From Mesostigma viride (Eukaryota > Streptophyta > Mesostigmatophyceae > Mesostigmatales > Mesostigmataceae): a stretch of 64,000 bases of DNA. Where the stretch lies: assembly GCA_009746045.1 (NCBI GenBank), contig RPFO01000078.1, positions 1,581,107 through 1,645,106 on the forward strand. The letters are read 5' to 3'. Under the pieces are notes generated by a model. It made no database searches, had not been told where the DNA came from, and was given only the letters and a program-made list of their open reading frames with translations. The translations under genes and the position numbers were made by a program. This document shows, piece by piece, positions 8,744 through 21,608 of this stretch (the stretch's first letter is position 1; every line of letters starts with the position of its first letter).

Positions 8744-11545
8744 TTGGCCCTTGCCACTTTTAACACCCGCACATTGCTAGATGACGACCATAGCTGCCGG
8801 ATCAAGGAGCTAGTCGCATTTTGCATTGAGCATCGTGTATCTATATTAGGCGTCCAGGAACACCGCCGCACGGTGCCACTTGGCCTGGTGAGCACTGCTC
8901 GCTTGGCGGGTGGCTGGCGGTTTTACTTCGCTGGCAGCGGTACGTCTGGCCAAGGTGGTGTTGGTCTTTTGTGTTCGCCGCTGGCAGTTGCTAGCCTAAG
9001 CACGCTTAAGTTTCTAACCCCACGCCTTATGGTAGCACATTTCACCTCTGTCGAGGGGCGGTCTAAACACCACCTCACGGTGGGGGTGGGCTACGCACCC
9101 CACAGTGGTCTACCTGATTCGGCCCGTGAGGAGTTCTTCGAATCTTTGCATGACCTTGAGAGGGTCACTCCGGCCCGCCACTTTTTGGTTATGCTGCTCG
9201 ACGCCAATGCCACGCTCCCCGTGGGCACTGCTGGCAGTCGCTTTGCGCCTGCTGACACGGAAGCTAACGCCAATACTCCCCTTTTCTCTGCCTTTTTGCG
9301 GGATAGCGGGATGGTTGCTGTCAACTGTCAATTCCAACGTCCCTCACAGGACTTGGTCACTTTTCGTGGCCCTAACGGCCGTCAGGCCTGTCTGGACTAT
9401 GTGGTGGTACGGCAGCCCAGGTGTACCTCGGTTCTGGACGCCCGAGTGTTTGACACGCCCACGGTGTGCTCTGACCACCGGTTGGTGCGCGCGACCCTTC
9501 GGCTCCGGTTCCACGTCCCCACGCGCCGCGCCCCAGTGGTCCGCCCTGACTGGTCTGCTCTACGTCCGGTCAAGGGAGATCCTGAGGACTGGACGGACGC
9601 CGAGCACGAGCGGAACTGGTGCCGACGGAAGTACCTGTCGGCACTGGACGCCCGGGCGGACGTCGACAAGCTGGACATGGTGCCCCCAACGCAGCCGTTT
9701 TTGCGGGCTTTGCGGCCCGTGCCCCGTTGCTGGCGGCCCGGCACCTGCCGGTCATGCCCCGCCGCCGCCCCGGCCCGCTCTACCGCCAGGACCCCAAGGT
9801 CTTGGCCGCCCGGCACCGCCTCAAGCGTAACCGGGACCCGCTGCAGAAACCATCGCTCAAGGCCGCCCTTGTGGAGGCCTACGCGCACGCTCAGGACGCG
9901 GAGGCGGCCCAGTGCATCGCGGATGCCAAGGCCTGCCAGGCCCGCAACCAGGGCAAGGACATGTGGTACCACCTCGACCGGCTCGGCGGCCGGCGGCAGC
10001 GCACCCCGGTGGAGCATACGGGGGACGGCACGGCGCCGGTAAGCCTTGACCGCTGGTTGGCCCACAATGTTTCCTTGACCGGTGGGGCTCGCGCCCCCCC
10101 CGCCGCTGCACCCCGAGACGGCCGCCCGCCTCGGGGTCGCCGGACCCCCGCCGCCACCGGCGCCCCCCTCCTCGGCCGCGGACTACCAAGTCCCCGCCTT
10201 GCAGGAGGGCCGCCTCGCCACTGACGACGTTGTCCCCCCCTTCACTTTGGAGGAATTGGACGGCGCCCTTGCTCGCCTGCGGTACGATGCAGCGGTCGGT
10301 GCCGACCACCTTTCTGCTGAGCTGCTGAAGACCCCTGATCTGGCGGTTAGGGATCTTCTGCTCTGGGAGGCTCTTTGGGCCATCCTAGCTCTGGATCGGG
10401 TACCACCTGCGTTTATTGCTGCCATTCGCCGACTGTATGAGGGCTCACAGGCAGTAGTGCGGACTGCGGAGGGCACCACTCCACCATTCCCCCTTCACCA
10501 CGGGGTGTGGCAAGGTTGTGTCCTGTCCCCATACCTGTTCATTATTGTCGTGGATCACGTCATGCGCCGGGCACGTGCGCGCTTTACTGCTCTTAAGGGG
10601 TTCGAGCCAGGCTTGGACATCCTTAACGTGAAAGAGCACGGCGGGGTTAGACCGGGGTACCGCCTTGCCGACCTGATTTATGCGGATGATACCACCCTCA
10701 TCGAGAGCCCCGAGCACATTCAGACCTGGCTGGACTGCCTGGGCCTGGAGGCGCGGGCGGTGGGGTTGGAGATTAGTGTCAAGACTGAGGCGATGGTGAT
10801 AGGGGCCTCCAGTAAACCACCGCTGCCGCGCCTGCTCGACGGGACGGAGGTCCCTTTCCGCGACCGCTTCAAGCTGTTGGGGAGCTGGCTTCCTGACACC
10901 GACGACGATGTGGACACCCGCATCGCCCTCGCCTGGGCCAAGCTCCGTTCGCTCACACCTTACTGGCGCTCGAAGGGCCTGGACGGGCACCGCAAACGCA
11001 TGCTCTTCAAGGTCCTCGTCCTCACGGTGCTCACGTATGGCGCCGAGGCGTGGACCCTCCCACCCAAACTGGCAGCTCGGCTCGACGGCACAGTTTACAG
11101 GATGCTCCGGCAGGTCCTTAACGTAGGTTTTTCCGAGCGTCCGTCATCAGAGTCTTTGTATCATGGCATGCCTCGTGTTTCGGACGAGATTAGGCAGCGT
11201 AGGATAGCCTTTGTAGGACACCTTGCCCGCACTAGCCAGGTCGACACCACCCTTGGTCTGGCCGGCCCCCAGCGGCTTGGCCAGCCAGGGCGGCATATTC
11301 TGACCTGGCCTGGCCCCGCGGACATTCCCAAAAGGGTAGGGAAACCTGTCACCAACTACGTTCAGATGTTGCTGGACGACCTAGTGGTCCCAGCCCAGTT
11401 TGAGCACCGCATACACTCTCTCTCCCGTCTTTGGACTGTCATGCAGCCGGACAAGACGCGGTGGAAGAAGATTGTCAAGGCGCACACGCCCGACCCTGTG
11501 GGCAAGCCACCTCCCCCCAAGCGGAGGAGGCGTTTTGATGAGTAG
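8744..11545 (+). pseudogene. LINE ORF2: APE endonuclease plus defective reverse transcriptase
   Basis: Residues 1-270 read as an APE-type endonuclease: ATFNTRTLL, the catalytic Glu in LGVQEHR, LLDANAT, and the C-terminal SDHRLVRATL. From about 9700 the coding frame moves by one and runs to about 10080 (LAARHRLKRNRD, MWYHLDRLGG). It then returns to the first frame at a C8 run near 10093. The RT part has IYADDTTLIE (motif C) and GVWQGCVLSPYLF (motif B). The segment between SAELLK (about 10320) and LLLWEAL is only about 20 residues, so the fingers and motif A with the first catalytic Asp are absent. A C-terminal module (RQRRIAFVGHLAR) and a basic end PKRRRR follow. Catalytically dead as read. 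Confidence 0.8.
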
Positions 11546-11632
11546 TGTAGTTAGGATTTTCTAGATAGCCTAGCGTTAGTATAGTTCGATCACGCGGCTT
11601 CCTCCACCCCATCCATCATGGAATATGTGCTA

Positions 11633-11637
11633 CATGA
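11633..11637 (+). other. Target-site duplication CATGA, left of the LTR element
   Basis: CATGA precedes the left LTR here and recurs right after the right LTR at 19982-19986. Homologous empty LINE ends (for example near 1910-1920) have the sequence only once, which confirms a 5-bp duplication made on insertion. Confidence 0.9.
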
Positions 11638-12372
11638 TGTTGCATCCCAACGCAACAGTAGACTGTGTTACGCTCCCGCCGTAACTGCTTGGACGTAGAG
11701 TTTGTTACGTCCGTTCAATCGCCCCAGGTTCCGCTGAATTTGGACAAGTGTGCAGAAAGTTATACATGATACCGACTTGGTGCAGCCGGTTGTGCATGTA
11801 CCCGGTCAGAACCAATGTGGTACCGTCCGGTAGCTTTAGGTATATGGTCAGCACCTGCGCTGCGTAGTACCTCCCGTGGCAACAACAGCCAGCATGCACC
11901 CTTAATTGTGCCGAATGCGTCCCTAATTGTGTGTACCATGTTTGCTAAGGGCCGGATGGCCCGGCGCCTTTTAGTAGGACCAAAAGACAAGTGGGAATTG
12001 TGGACATAAATGTGTGAGCCACGTACTTAGTATTATTTGTGTGGTTGCGCCCGACGGCCCATGTCGGCCCACTGTTGAAGTGTGGTCAGGACAGAGCCGG
12101 TGGCAAGGAATATTAGCAAGGAAGGTGGCCCAACCTTCGCACGCGCTTGATACTCAGCTATGGAGTAGCGTCACTACCCTCCCCTTGGGGAGTGATTAGT
12201 TTTTCAACCTTGTCCCATTTAGGTAAAGCCGACCCTGGCATGATTGATAATTTGTATTAATGACGATATTGTAAATTGGCATTGCATCCCCTGTCCAGTA
12301 GGAAAAGATCTTTCGCATTTGAATTAGGTGCTACCTCGGCCCGAGGTTAGACGCCGGGGCTAGGATGTTACA
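11638..12372 (+). repeat. Left long terminal repeat, 735 bp
   Basis: Begins TGTTGCATCC and ends GGATGTTACA, so the TG...CA termini are short inverted repeats. It has the same length as the right LTR and appears identical by eye, including all four short reading frames it happens to contain. Identity of LTRs implies recent insertion, because both copies are made from one template. Confidence 0.93.
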
Positions 12373-12373
12373 A

Positions 12374-12391
12374 TGGACTCGGAGGAACACC
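12374..12391 (+). other. Candidate primer-binding site
   Basis: TGGACTCGGAGGAACACC starts one base after the left LTR. A TGG start complements the CCA end of a tRNA, as expected for minus-strand priming. It is not the common initiator-Met site (TGGTATCAGAGC). The tRNA partner is unknown. Confidence 0.5.
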
Positions 12392-15300
12392 TGCAGCGGA
12401 CAGCCCATTGCTGCAGCGTTTAACTTTAAACATCGTCATGCATTTTATCACCTGCCATCACTTTGCTGCAATCGGGCAAGCGACATAAGGTACGTTTTTC
12501 CTGTTGAGCAAGATCCGTAGTGCTGCCTTAGATATAGGACACCGGATACTCAACGAAATAAACAGATAGAAGCCTGGCAATCTTCTGTCTAGGTAGAGCC
12601 AAAACGTAGTGAATTTACCCTTGTTTTTGCAGCCCTGCCTGGGCAGCAACGTGTAATTTAGACCCCTTCTGCTGATCACGCACCTCGACCCCGGTGCAGC
12701 CCTTGACAGCAAGCGTTAGTAGCTCGTCCTTTTAGTGACGATTCCCTTCTCGTATGCATTATAAAAAGTATGATTTAGCTTTCACAGACCTGGCCGCCTG
12801 TCAAGTTGCTTTTGCCTGGCCGCCATAGCCCCTTTTCCTGATTATAAAGCGACCAGATTCGGGTCGCCCTGATAGCAGAGTAAACTGAAATCTTGTGCGT
12901 CACTTGCTGCACGAATCTGACCCTTTTTGACGATCCCGTTGCTGCGTAGAGTAACCTGTGGCATGGCTGGCGCAGATTAGCCCAAGTTGCCTGCGTTGGT
13001 TGCCCCTTTTTCTTTATAAACACGAGAGGACAATAGATCTGCCCGGACACCAAGCCCCCGGTCGCCGAGCCTTTGTTTTCTGCATGATATTCGTGGTTCT
13101 TTGGGAATTTACCCACTGGATTTTTCCCATTCAGTTATTTTGACTGCGAGCAACGACATCGTTAGCCTCTTGCTTGTTGTTTTGAACTTTCATGTCAGCC
13201 CCCTTTGCTGGTTCATTGTCTCATGAGTGGTAGCAAGAATGTTTTTTTTCTCTCCCATATCCTTCGTGGATTGCTAATCCTTCTTGTTATCACGTCAACC
13301 TTTGGCATGTTCATACTTCGATTATGCTATTGTTGGCTTGTAATCCAATTTTCTGTGTGCAGCCCCATGTCACACAGTTCAATACGTCTCCCACCTGATT
13401 TCTGTTGTTTGGGCTTGAAACCTAAATTTCTGTGTGTAGCCCCACCAGGTCACACATTTTATGTCACGCTTCTGACCAAGAGGTTTGCACCAAACTTTTT
13501 ATAGTTGGATAGCTGCAGATTACCTTTCCTACAGCTGGAATCCCTCGATCTGCAGCAGGTTGCAGCTCATCACATCATGCCCATGAATCTCTGCTTCCGC
13601 CCCATGTGGCTATGACAAACAGTTCAACCCTCTGCTGTCTCTCAGCTCTTGTCTCGTACCTCAAGTGCTTTTGGCTGTCCCATCCTACTGACGTGCCCTT
13701 GTACACTTTCCATAGTGAGAGCTGTGCGTTTACCTTGCTTTGCCAATAACCGCTACATTGCCCTGTGTTGTAGATGTAGCATGCTATTTTACTCTCACGT
13801 TACCGTCTTCGGATCGCTCACCCTGTGGCATGTCCCCGTACAGCATCTGACCCAAGCACGTGCCATCAAGCACGTGATGTAGCCCCAAGCACGTGCCATC
13901 CTCACGTGTTTCTGTTCCCGCCAGTGCTCAGATGACGCTCGTATCAGCCTTGGCATCATGAGCCTAATTCTTATAGTATAAATCGTAACATCTTACCTTG
14001 GTATGTGTGTTGTACTGTATCCTCCTAGTGATACTATATGACTCCGTGCCTGGTTATTTATTTTATTTGTCCCGTGCCCCCATGGTTGCTAAGGAGTAGC
14101 ATTGGCTGCTCTAGTTGCCATTCTACGTACGTCTTAAGTGTCTTCCTTGTTCACCCTTCCTACATTTTCTCCCTTGTATACGGTTCTCGTGGGACCCCAC
14201 ATACCGCAGGGTTCTCGCTATCTTCCTAGCTTTGTACCCTGCCCTGTTATGTGAGGGGGGGAGGGGTGCTACCGCAGTAAAGCTAGCATTGTTGCTTGAC
14301 AGCCACCTATACCCAGCCAATCCTCGCTTCCTTGGCTAGTTTTTATTAGTTTTTGTAGGTGTATTTTCTGGCACGATCATGCGCACATGCCCTTCCTATG
14401 TGTATTGTGCAGTGTTCCTTGTGCACCCCTATGGAGCTAGTGCTGTTTGCCTACTCTCGTGTGCTGGCTGTGCAGCCCTATAGGTGAAATATCCCCTTTT
14501 GCTAAGCTTTGCTTTCGTTCTACACCCTATAAATGATAGCAAGCGCTTGTCCTTGGTGCGCGTCCCAGCTACACCGATAATCGAACATTACTGTATGGTG
14601 TTTTGAGGCGCACCATTGATGGTAACCCTGACGCTTCCCTGCCATGTACTCTTGATGTCCATATCCCATGTGGTGTGCCGATGCACTGCCACAAGTGTCA
14701 TAAGGGACTCACCAGCCCCAAAGAGTCTTCTCTTCATTCCCTATCACAGTGTGTTCAATACACTCGAGGTGTTGTTATGATGCTATGTTGTACCCAGTTG
14801 ACGGAGACAACTGTTGTTCAGAAAGTTCTCCCTGGGTTCTTGCCACTCTTGACTGGTCCTTGGCCCCGCCTGCGCAGATCTACACCGCCTGCAGCCCTTA
14901 TGATAGTTTCCGCATAGAGCATGTTGTCACTTGCTCAATCATGATATCCTAGCTAAAGAATGTCTCTTTTGTTTAGCTCTGCCTGAGTGCATGAATCCTA
15001 GAGAAGTCTACTCCCTTATGATGATGAGGATTGCTTTGCTATGTTCCCATTATGCACAATGATTTCTTCCCAACCCCTATTGGTGGAGATATTGAGTATT
15101 TGTGTTCAGTCATGTGGACACTTGTTTGGCATAATTAAACTGTGATGTGGTTTAAGAATCGCCTGACATGATCAGATGGCCCCGTGCTCGTTGAGTCCGT
15201 TTGGTGATTTTTCCATGCCTCCCAATTAATGGACGTGATTTTTCTGATGCTGCGGTAACTTAGGTCTAACTCATCTTTAGTTGACATGAATTACATGTGC

Positions 15301-18300
15301 CCACGCAATTTCCTCCTACGTATATGTTGTGAGGCTCCAGGGCATGACAATGCAACTACTGGCGTACCCCTTACTAATGCTGGCATGGTGGGCTTAATTT
15401 CGCTCGCTGTTGCACACAGATCCTATATATTATCTCCCACTAATTGCAACCATGCATGCCATGTGACTGCCGCACTTACTAGGACAAGAACGGGCATACC
15501 ACTGCCCCTCCTTCCTCATGGTAATAATACCGATATTGCCCTAATGTTTTAATTACTTGCCATGAACCATAATGTGCCCTGCATGGTGTCTTGTGTGCCC
15601 CATGCATCTCTCGCCTCTTGTAGGGATTGAGATTGCTATGTCCCTCGGCTACTCCGTTCCTCTCATGGCAAATGCTTTATGCAAAGTTCTTGGGATGTAC
15701 CTTTATCAGTCTTTGACAATGATGGTTCTCACTATGAAGTTGCGCTCGTGATGTGCATTGAAGTTTCCCTCTCATATTGGTTGAAAGTGATACCCTTGTT
15801 GTACGAACTTGGTGACTAAAACATTGGAATCATCATCACTTCCCTTATCCCATGAGGCTATTTCCCCCGCCACATTTAATTCTCATGTTGAGGTCGTGGC
15901 ATAACTAACAACGCTATCCTGCATTCCATGGCCTAAACATGTGCCCTCGGACGATTCCGTGACTACTCTGTTTGCACATGGTGTGCTGGGTGGATTGTTC
16001 TTGCCATGATAATATGCATGGGGAAGCCAATTTTCGTCGAGGCATATATTGTACATAGGACCTGAGCTCATTTTGGCCCCCATTATGATAAAACAAGTCT
16101 TGGACACGTGAACGTGACCTGTGCAAGATGCTTAGCCTCGTGTTGGACTTGTATGGAATGAATGTTTCATGGATGCTTAATAAATGTTTCGTTTTACATT
16201 CCTTCCTAAAGCCCGCCCTCGCTAGCAGTTTTGCTAGCATAATACCATATATACCGTGTTTGACACCTCTCCTGCTTGGACATGTACCCCAAGTCGGGCA
16301 CAGAGACTCTTAATGTTGTTGACTGTTGACGTGGGTGGCACCATTCTTCCTTCTCATGATTGTCCGTTATGAGTGTGAGGATATGGTACATGAACCCCCG
16401 GATGCTTGTATTGTAACAGTGACCGGTCCTATAGCCCGGGCATGGCAGCCTACCAAACCAATGACCCTTGTACTTGCAGTTTTCAGCTGCAACCTGTCAC
16501 ATCAATGACCCTTGTACCCTCAGTTTTCAAATGCCATCCGTCACATCCATGACTTGGATCTCTTTTGAAGCATTACCCAACTAGGAATCTCGTTTTCCTC
16601 ACCCCGCGATGCTAACTATGGCCAGCCTTGCTCGGGTCCGCTATCTATCCCTCCCATGGATTCATGCGCCTCCACATCCTTCCCGGCCTAGCCAATACTC
16701 TTGGGACACCTTCGTGCATCCCATAGCGTGGGCGCTATGATCTGATAGGGGGGGAGGAGAGCTCTTGGAAAGACGGTCTTAGTGCATTGGCAGATAGACT
16801 TAATACCTGGTTGTGCGCACTCTAATCGAGTTGAATAGGTTTAAATTTTGCTTGCACTAGTGACTTTTGGAAATGCTTGTTCACAATCTTCGCTCTGGAC
16901 TTAGGTACAGTGTGAACATCCATGTTGTCTCCTTGATACATCAATGTCACGTAAATGGTTAGTTTGCCTTACCTGCACGTGGAATCATTCGTGAACAGTG
17001 TGCATGTTTTGGATGGTTGCTAAAAACTCTCTGGAGGGAGTGATCTAGCCTCACATGCCATATGGATGGTAGAGGACTGTGTTATGGCTGCCAACGGACC
17101 CATGATAGTCGTGATCCTTGTGGGTGTTGTCTTTTGGGTTGGCCTATACGTCTTGAATGCACATGCCATCGAAGCGTTTCCTTACAGTACTTACCCTTGT
17201 GGAAAACAACCAACCAACAGACCAGAACGCAATTCCCCAGACCCAACTACACATCGAGCCACCTTGCAGATGTGGCGTCAATGACAGTCGGTACCTAAAC
17301 GTCCGACATCAACCACGATGTTTCAGCTACCGAACGTGACTTCAGTTGGTTCAGGACTGGCGATTTTGCGGCTGCATTCGACATTTCTAACCCACGCAAG
17401 CTAATGGCCTGGCAGTCGACATGGAGAAGGTCCGGTGCCCAGCTGCCTACCGTATGGAACAGTGACCGCACATCGCCTAACCCCTGTGGTAGAGCCGCAA
17501 TGAATGGCTCATGGGCTGGAGCCCTGTTACCATCCATCGTGCACCCTAGCTGCGTCAGCCTCTGTCACTTGCCCCGTTTGGCATTGCCTCATTATTGGTG
17601 GAGTGTGCGACGGCAGACCGGTTTGGCCCATGTCGTTGGGATGCTCGCCCTCGTCGTGTGCGCCCACATCGCCTCGTGGACATTGTCAACAAGCATGGTG
17701 TGCGCGTGTCGCCGTGACGGCTGCTGGCAATGCCCGACCCACAAGACGGCAGCAGTGACCCCAGTGGCGCCTAGATGTGATCAGCTTCAATGGCTGCCCC
17801 GACGTCAGTGCCCCCGTCCAAACATGTTGTGGATGAAGTCGCCCCATGCGTTGAACTGAGTCTCGGGCGCGTCTGCGATGGGTGGTGGCGCATCCGCACC
17901 TCCCGCGGTATTACTCGCGTCGTTGTCATATGGCGCCCGCGACAGTCCAGAGAATAGAAGTCAAGGCAGTCGCGCATTGCGACGGCCCCTGCTTGCAAGC
18001 TCACTGTCTCCGATGGATCAGCCCCCGTGCCGGCCGTGAACAGCTGACGCCTTGGTATCTTCACAGCGACCCGTGCACATCCGCCCGTCATAAGAGTCTC
18101 TGCTCGAGCGTCATGCTGATCCGCCTCGTGTTCGGCTCTCCATGCTTCTTCTGGGGCGACGACACCGGCCCTCGTTGGCGGCATTTCATGCTGCCGCGGT
18201 CCTCATGCCTCTCCGAATGCGAGTGCTGACTCTGGAGACATTGGTGGCACATCATGCTGTCCCAGCCCCTCGCCGCCTTTTCAATTGTTGGTGCGACATT

Positions 18301-19229
18301 GACCGGATTGCTTCAACCTGCGTTGCTACGAGAATCTGCGTTTCATGGCTGTAGCCGCCCCTTCGCCTTGACATTCGGTCACCGACTACTGTTGCGCCTC
18401 GTCGTGCATTGGCGCACTGAGGCGCCCATATGGTCATCACGCCGTTCAGGTATGAAGTGTCCGGCCGCCATGGCCCTTTCTCTTGGGCCCCTATGCCGAG
18501 AACGTTACCAAGGTGTGATCGAATCCTGATGTCTAGTATGGCGACACTTTTATGTCGGTTGCATGCGGCATATCTTCGTGCGACCGTGGTCTTTCAACCA
18601 CGTCTGCGTTGCGACTTGCGCCGCCCACGTGGTATCGATCGGCGTCGCCGGCGACTTTAAGCATGTCACGCCATGCTGCACATGTCCCTGTTTATCGAGA
18701 TAAGACCCAGTTGCTTCTCTGAGGTCGTGCTGTAAAGCATTCCTCATGTTGTTGAGCATATTTGTATCTCCCAGCTTCAAGTGGTGCCTCACTTGTTGAG
18801 TGCACGTTATTAGGCTACTCGAGTCGAGTGTGAGCTGCCACTTTCAGGACCCGGAGTAGGTAGCCGGCCTTACGCCAACCTGGACCCATTCTTTTTTTTT
18901 ACTCGTGTAAGGGTCCCGGTAGATAGGACCCATGCAGGAGTGGGATGATAGAGGCCATGGGAATGACCTTGCAAAGGAGAAGCAGCCAGTCGGTAAGGTG
19001 GTGCGCCCCACGCCTTGACCAATGGAGGCCTGATACCATCAGTATCAGGAGAGTCCCCGCCGTTTGAAACAGGTTCCAGTCAGGCAGGCCCCCGCCCTGG
19101 CGAACAAGTCACACGAACTGTTTATTCTGGCGACTGCTGATCCCTGTAAGGCCGTACTCGTGGTTGAAGTCTGAAAGCCCCTGCATGATATAGGGTTGTT
19201 GATGGTTCCTCCCTTCGGCTCCCACCTCA

Positions 19230-19246
19230 TGGAGGAGGGGGAGGAG
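19230..19246 (+). other. Polypurine tract
   Basis: A run of purines (GGAGGAGGGGGAGGAG) abuts the right LTR at 19247. This is the plus-strand primer site of LTR retrotransposons and fixes the element's orientation as plus. Confidence 0.85.
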
Positions 19247-19981
19247 TGTTGCATCCCAACGCAACAGTAGACTGTGTTACGCTCCCGCCGTAACTGCTTG
19301 GACGTAGAGTTTGTTACGTCCGTTCAATCGCCCCAGGTTCCGCTGAATTTGGACAAGTGTGCAGAAAGTTATACATGATACCGACTTGGTGCAGCCGGTT
19401 GTGCATGTACCCGGTCAGAACCAATGTGGTACCGTCCGGTAGCTTTAGGTATATGGTCAGCACCTGCGCTGCGTAGTACCTCCCGTGGCAACAACAGCCA
19501 GCATGCACCCTTAATTGTGCCGAATGCGTCCCTAATTGTGTGTACCATGTTTGCTAAGGGCCGGATGGCCCGGCGCCTTTTAGTAGGACCAAAAGACAAG
19601 TGGGAATTGTGGACATAAATGTGTGAGCCACGTACTTAGTATTATTTGTGTGGTTGCGCCCGACGGCCCATGTCGGCCCACTGTTGAAGTGTGGTCAGGA
19701 CAGAGCCGGTGGCAAGGAATATTAGCAAGGAAGGTGGCCCAACCTTCGCACGCGCTTGATACTCAGCTATGGAGTAGCGTCACTACCCTCCCCTTGGGGA
19801 GTGATTAGTTTTTCAACCTTGTCCCATTTAGGTAAAGCCGACCCTGGCATGATTGATAATTTGTATTAATGACGATATTGTAAATTGGCATTGCATCCCC
19901 TGTCCAGTAGGAAAAGATCTTTCGCATTTGAATTAGGTGCTACCTCGGCCCGAGGTTAGACGCCGGGGCTAGGATGTTACA
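19247..19981 (+). repeat. Right long terminal repeat, 735 bp
   Basis: Same length and, by eye, same sequence as 11638-12372. Preceded by the polypurine tract and followed by the CATGA duplication at 19982-19986. Confidence 0.93.
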
Positions 19982-19986
19982 CATGA

Positions 19987-20025
19987 CCTCCCCACGGAGG
20001 CATGTTATAATTTATAATTTAATGA
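19987..20025 (+). mobile_element. Severed 3' end of the ORF2 LINE
   Basis: CTCCCCACGGAGGCATG followed by an A/T tail matches the end of the LINE copy at 1917-1950, and is the continuation of the element interrupted at 11637. Confidence 0.8.
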
Positions 20026-21392
20026 CGTCTAACGCGTCCACGTCCCCAGCAAATGGCGCAGCGGACTTTCGTAAAGACGCGGGAGGCCCAGGCAGACGGA
20101 AACTCCCAAGAACCAAAGGAAACCGGCGATACCAAACGGGACGTCTCGTCTGACAGTGACTACCAAGACAGAGGTAATAGCCACTGCGTATTTCCTCAAC
20201 AGCATAAATCTGATCATTCTTGACGTACCAAAATAATGCATCATCGTTCAGGGGTCATCATCTGACCCATTTCAAGCCGCGGAACCCAAAATTGCCACAA
20301 AATGGCGCGCTGACAGCCATATCTTGCTATGCGCGCGCGCAACGGTAAAAAATGTTAGCAAAAGTCACGTGACTGCCTGCAAGAAAGTGGTGGTAATTAC
20401 TGTGCTATGGCGCAATTACCTACCCAACCTATGCATTTTCATTGAGGTTGGGTCTGCCCCGACCCGCCGGACATATTTACGCTACGTCACTTACGTCGCA
20501 GGTCACGGAATTACGCGGTACAGTTACGTTATATATTACGTGTGTTGTGGTCAAATTTGACCACATCGGCGGACCATGGGTTAACCAGCACAACTCGGCA
20601 TGGCGGTATCTCAACCGTCTCACCGAACGGCAGGAAACGCAATGGGCCCAGGGCAGTGACATCCCCGGGCACCCCCGGTGAACGCCTTGAGCTTAATTTG
20701 GTTCAGCTCCCAGGCCGGCCAAACTATATCGGGGGACCCTGGCCCGCCACCAACCCCGGCCGCTCGACCCCGCTGCAGCTAGCAAGTCCCGTTCTAGGTA
20801 GTTGCGGCTAGCCGAGGCCCCATAGATCCCCCGCAGGCGCCCACCAACTTGAGACGGACTAACACAACGGTACGAGCCGCGCCAAAATCTGCCCTCGTAA
20901 GCGGTACCCGAAAAGTGGCGCCAAATGCGATTTTTGGTGTGCGCGTGCACGAAAGTGACCGAATTCCGGGCGACAGGCATGGCGGTCTGGCAGGCGATGC
21001 TGAGCGTCTATACAGGCACTATCAAGGCTGAAATTTTACGATTATCCTCCTAAGGTGTTATTCGATCCACCACTGTTTTTTTTTCGCCATAAAATTTGCG
21101 GAATCGAACAGCATGTTGCGTCATTCATAGGTGGGTGCCTGAATGGTCGCAGATTTTCTCTCGACCCCACCTGACCGCAGCAAAAAAATTTCCCGATGAA
21201 GTGCGCCCTAAGATCGGGGTTTCCATCATAAGCGATGCATTTTTTAATTCTAAAGACTTTGACCGAACGACTTTCTTCATTACCGCTGCAATTTTTTTTT
21301 CCTGAGCTACCGCATATTTCCGACCTATTTCAAGGCTGCGTCAGGCTTGGCAGACCCATACTTCGTATATATCTGCGTTTGCCCCGAACGTC
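20026..21392. other. Non-genic region
   Basis: No gene, RNA or mobile-element signature could be supported. Small CG-alternating runs (around 20330) and several short frames are present. Confidence 0.35.
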
Positions 21393-21608
21393 ATGTTTAA
21401 TGCAGGCTTTGTGGACTCTAAAGACGCCCACGATGTTGGGGCTTTTATCAGCCTCTGGACATGCACAAACTGCGGTCAGCAGGTGAATGCCGGAACGAGT
21501 TTCTGCGGCGGGGTGTGCGAAACAGACATCAAGCGCACGGCAGACATGGATACCTCCGAGCGGTATGTTCCCTTATTCAAATCTACGGGCCAATTCACTC
21601 CTTGTTGA
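21393..21608 (+). CDS. Small ORF with a possible zinc-ribbon cysteine pattern
   Basis: A 71-codon frame containing CTNCGQQVNAGTSFCGGVC, that is C-x2-C-x10-C-x3-C, similar to half of a zinc ribbon or rubredoxin-type knuckle. There is no homologous context, and it may be one exon or a chance frame. Confidence 0.2.
   Translation: MFNAGFVDSKDAHDVGAFISLWTCTNCGQQVNAGTSFCGGVCETDIKRTADMDTSERYVPLFKSTGQFTPC

Larger units (their letters stand above)
8737..11637 (+). mobile_element. Non-LTR retrotransposon, ORF2-bearing, 5'-truncated
   Basis: The element begins immediately after a TTAATTAATTAA tail, at the first codons of the endonuclease, so it is 5'-truncated. It carries ORF2 (8744-11545) and a short 3' UTR. 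Its 3' hairpin is cut by the LTR element inserted at 11638; the remainder resumes at 19987-20025. Related fragments lie at 722-1125, 1466-1965 and 26988-28800. Confidence 0.85.
12373..19246 (+). other. Non-coding interior of the LTR element
   Basis: Stops are dense in all frames. 12.4-17.0 kb is A/T-leaning with small internal duplications (for example the CTGTGTG-AGCCCCA segments at about 13365 and 13432). 17.05-18.7 kb is more G/C-rich, with slightly longer frames on both strands (17404-17859 plus, 17771-18184 minus). No zinc knuckle, DTG/DSG protease, YXDD or integrase signature was found. The G/C-richer part could be captured host sequence, which is speculation. Confidence 0.7.
11638..19981 (+). 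mobile_element. Non-autonomous LTR retrotransposon (LARD-like), 8.3 kb
   Basis: Two 735-bp LTRs enclose 6,874 bp. The hallmarks are the 5-bp duplication CATGA, TG/CA termini, a candidate primer-binding site beginning TGG one base after the left LTR, and a polypurine tract ending at the right LTR. The interior has no gag, protease, RT, RNase H or integrase frame; the longest frame is about 150 codons and unrecognisable. With identical LTRs this is not an old decayed element. It fits a large retrotransposon derivative mobilised by proteins of another element. It inserted into the 3' hairpin region of the LINE at 8737-11637. Confidence 0.9.

Noticed and set aside
11705-12199. Four small ORFs repeated exactly at 19314-19808
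   Set aside because: They repeat only because they lie in the two LTRs. Overlap on both strands and lack of any domain argue against genes.
17771-18184. Minus-strand 137-codon frame in the LTR interior as a gag relic
   Set aside because: No capsid or zinc-knuckle pattern, and it is antisense to the element as oriented by the polypurine tract.
17062-18660. G/C-richer part of the LTR interior as a captured gene
   Set aside because: No frame longer than about 150 codons and no recognisable exon or domain. Left as a possibility only.
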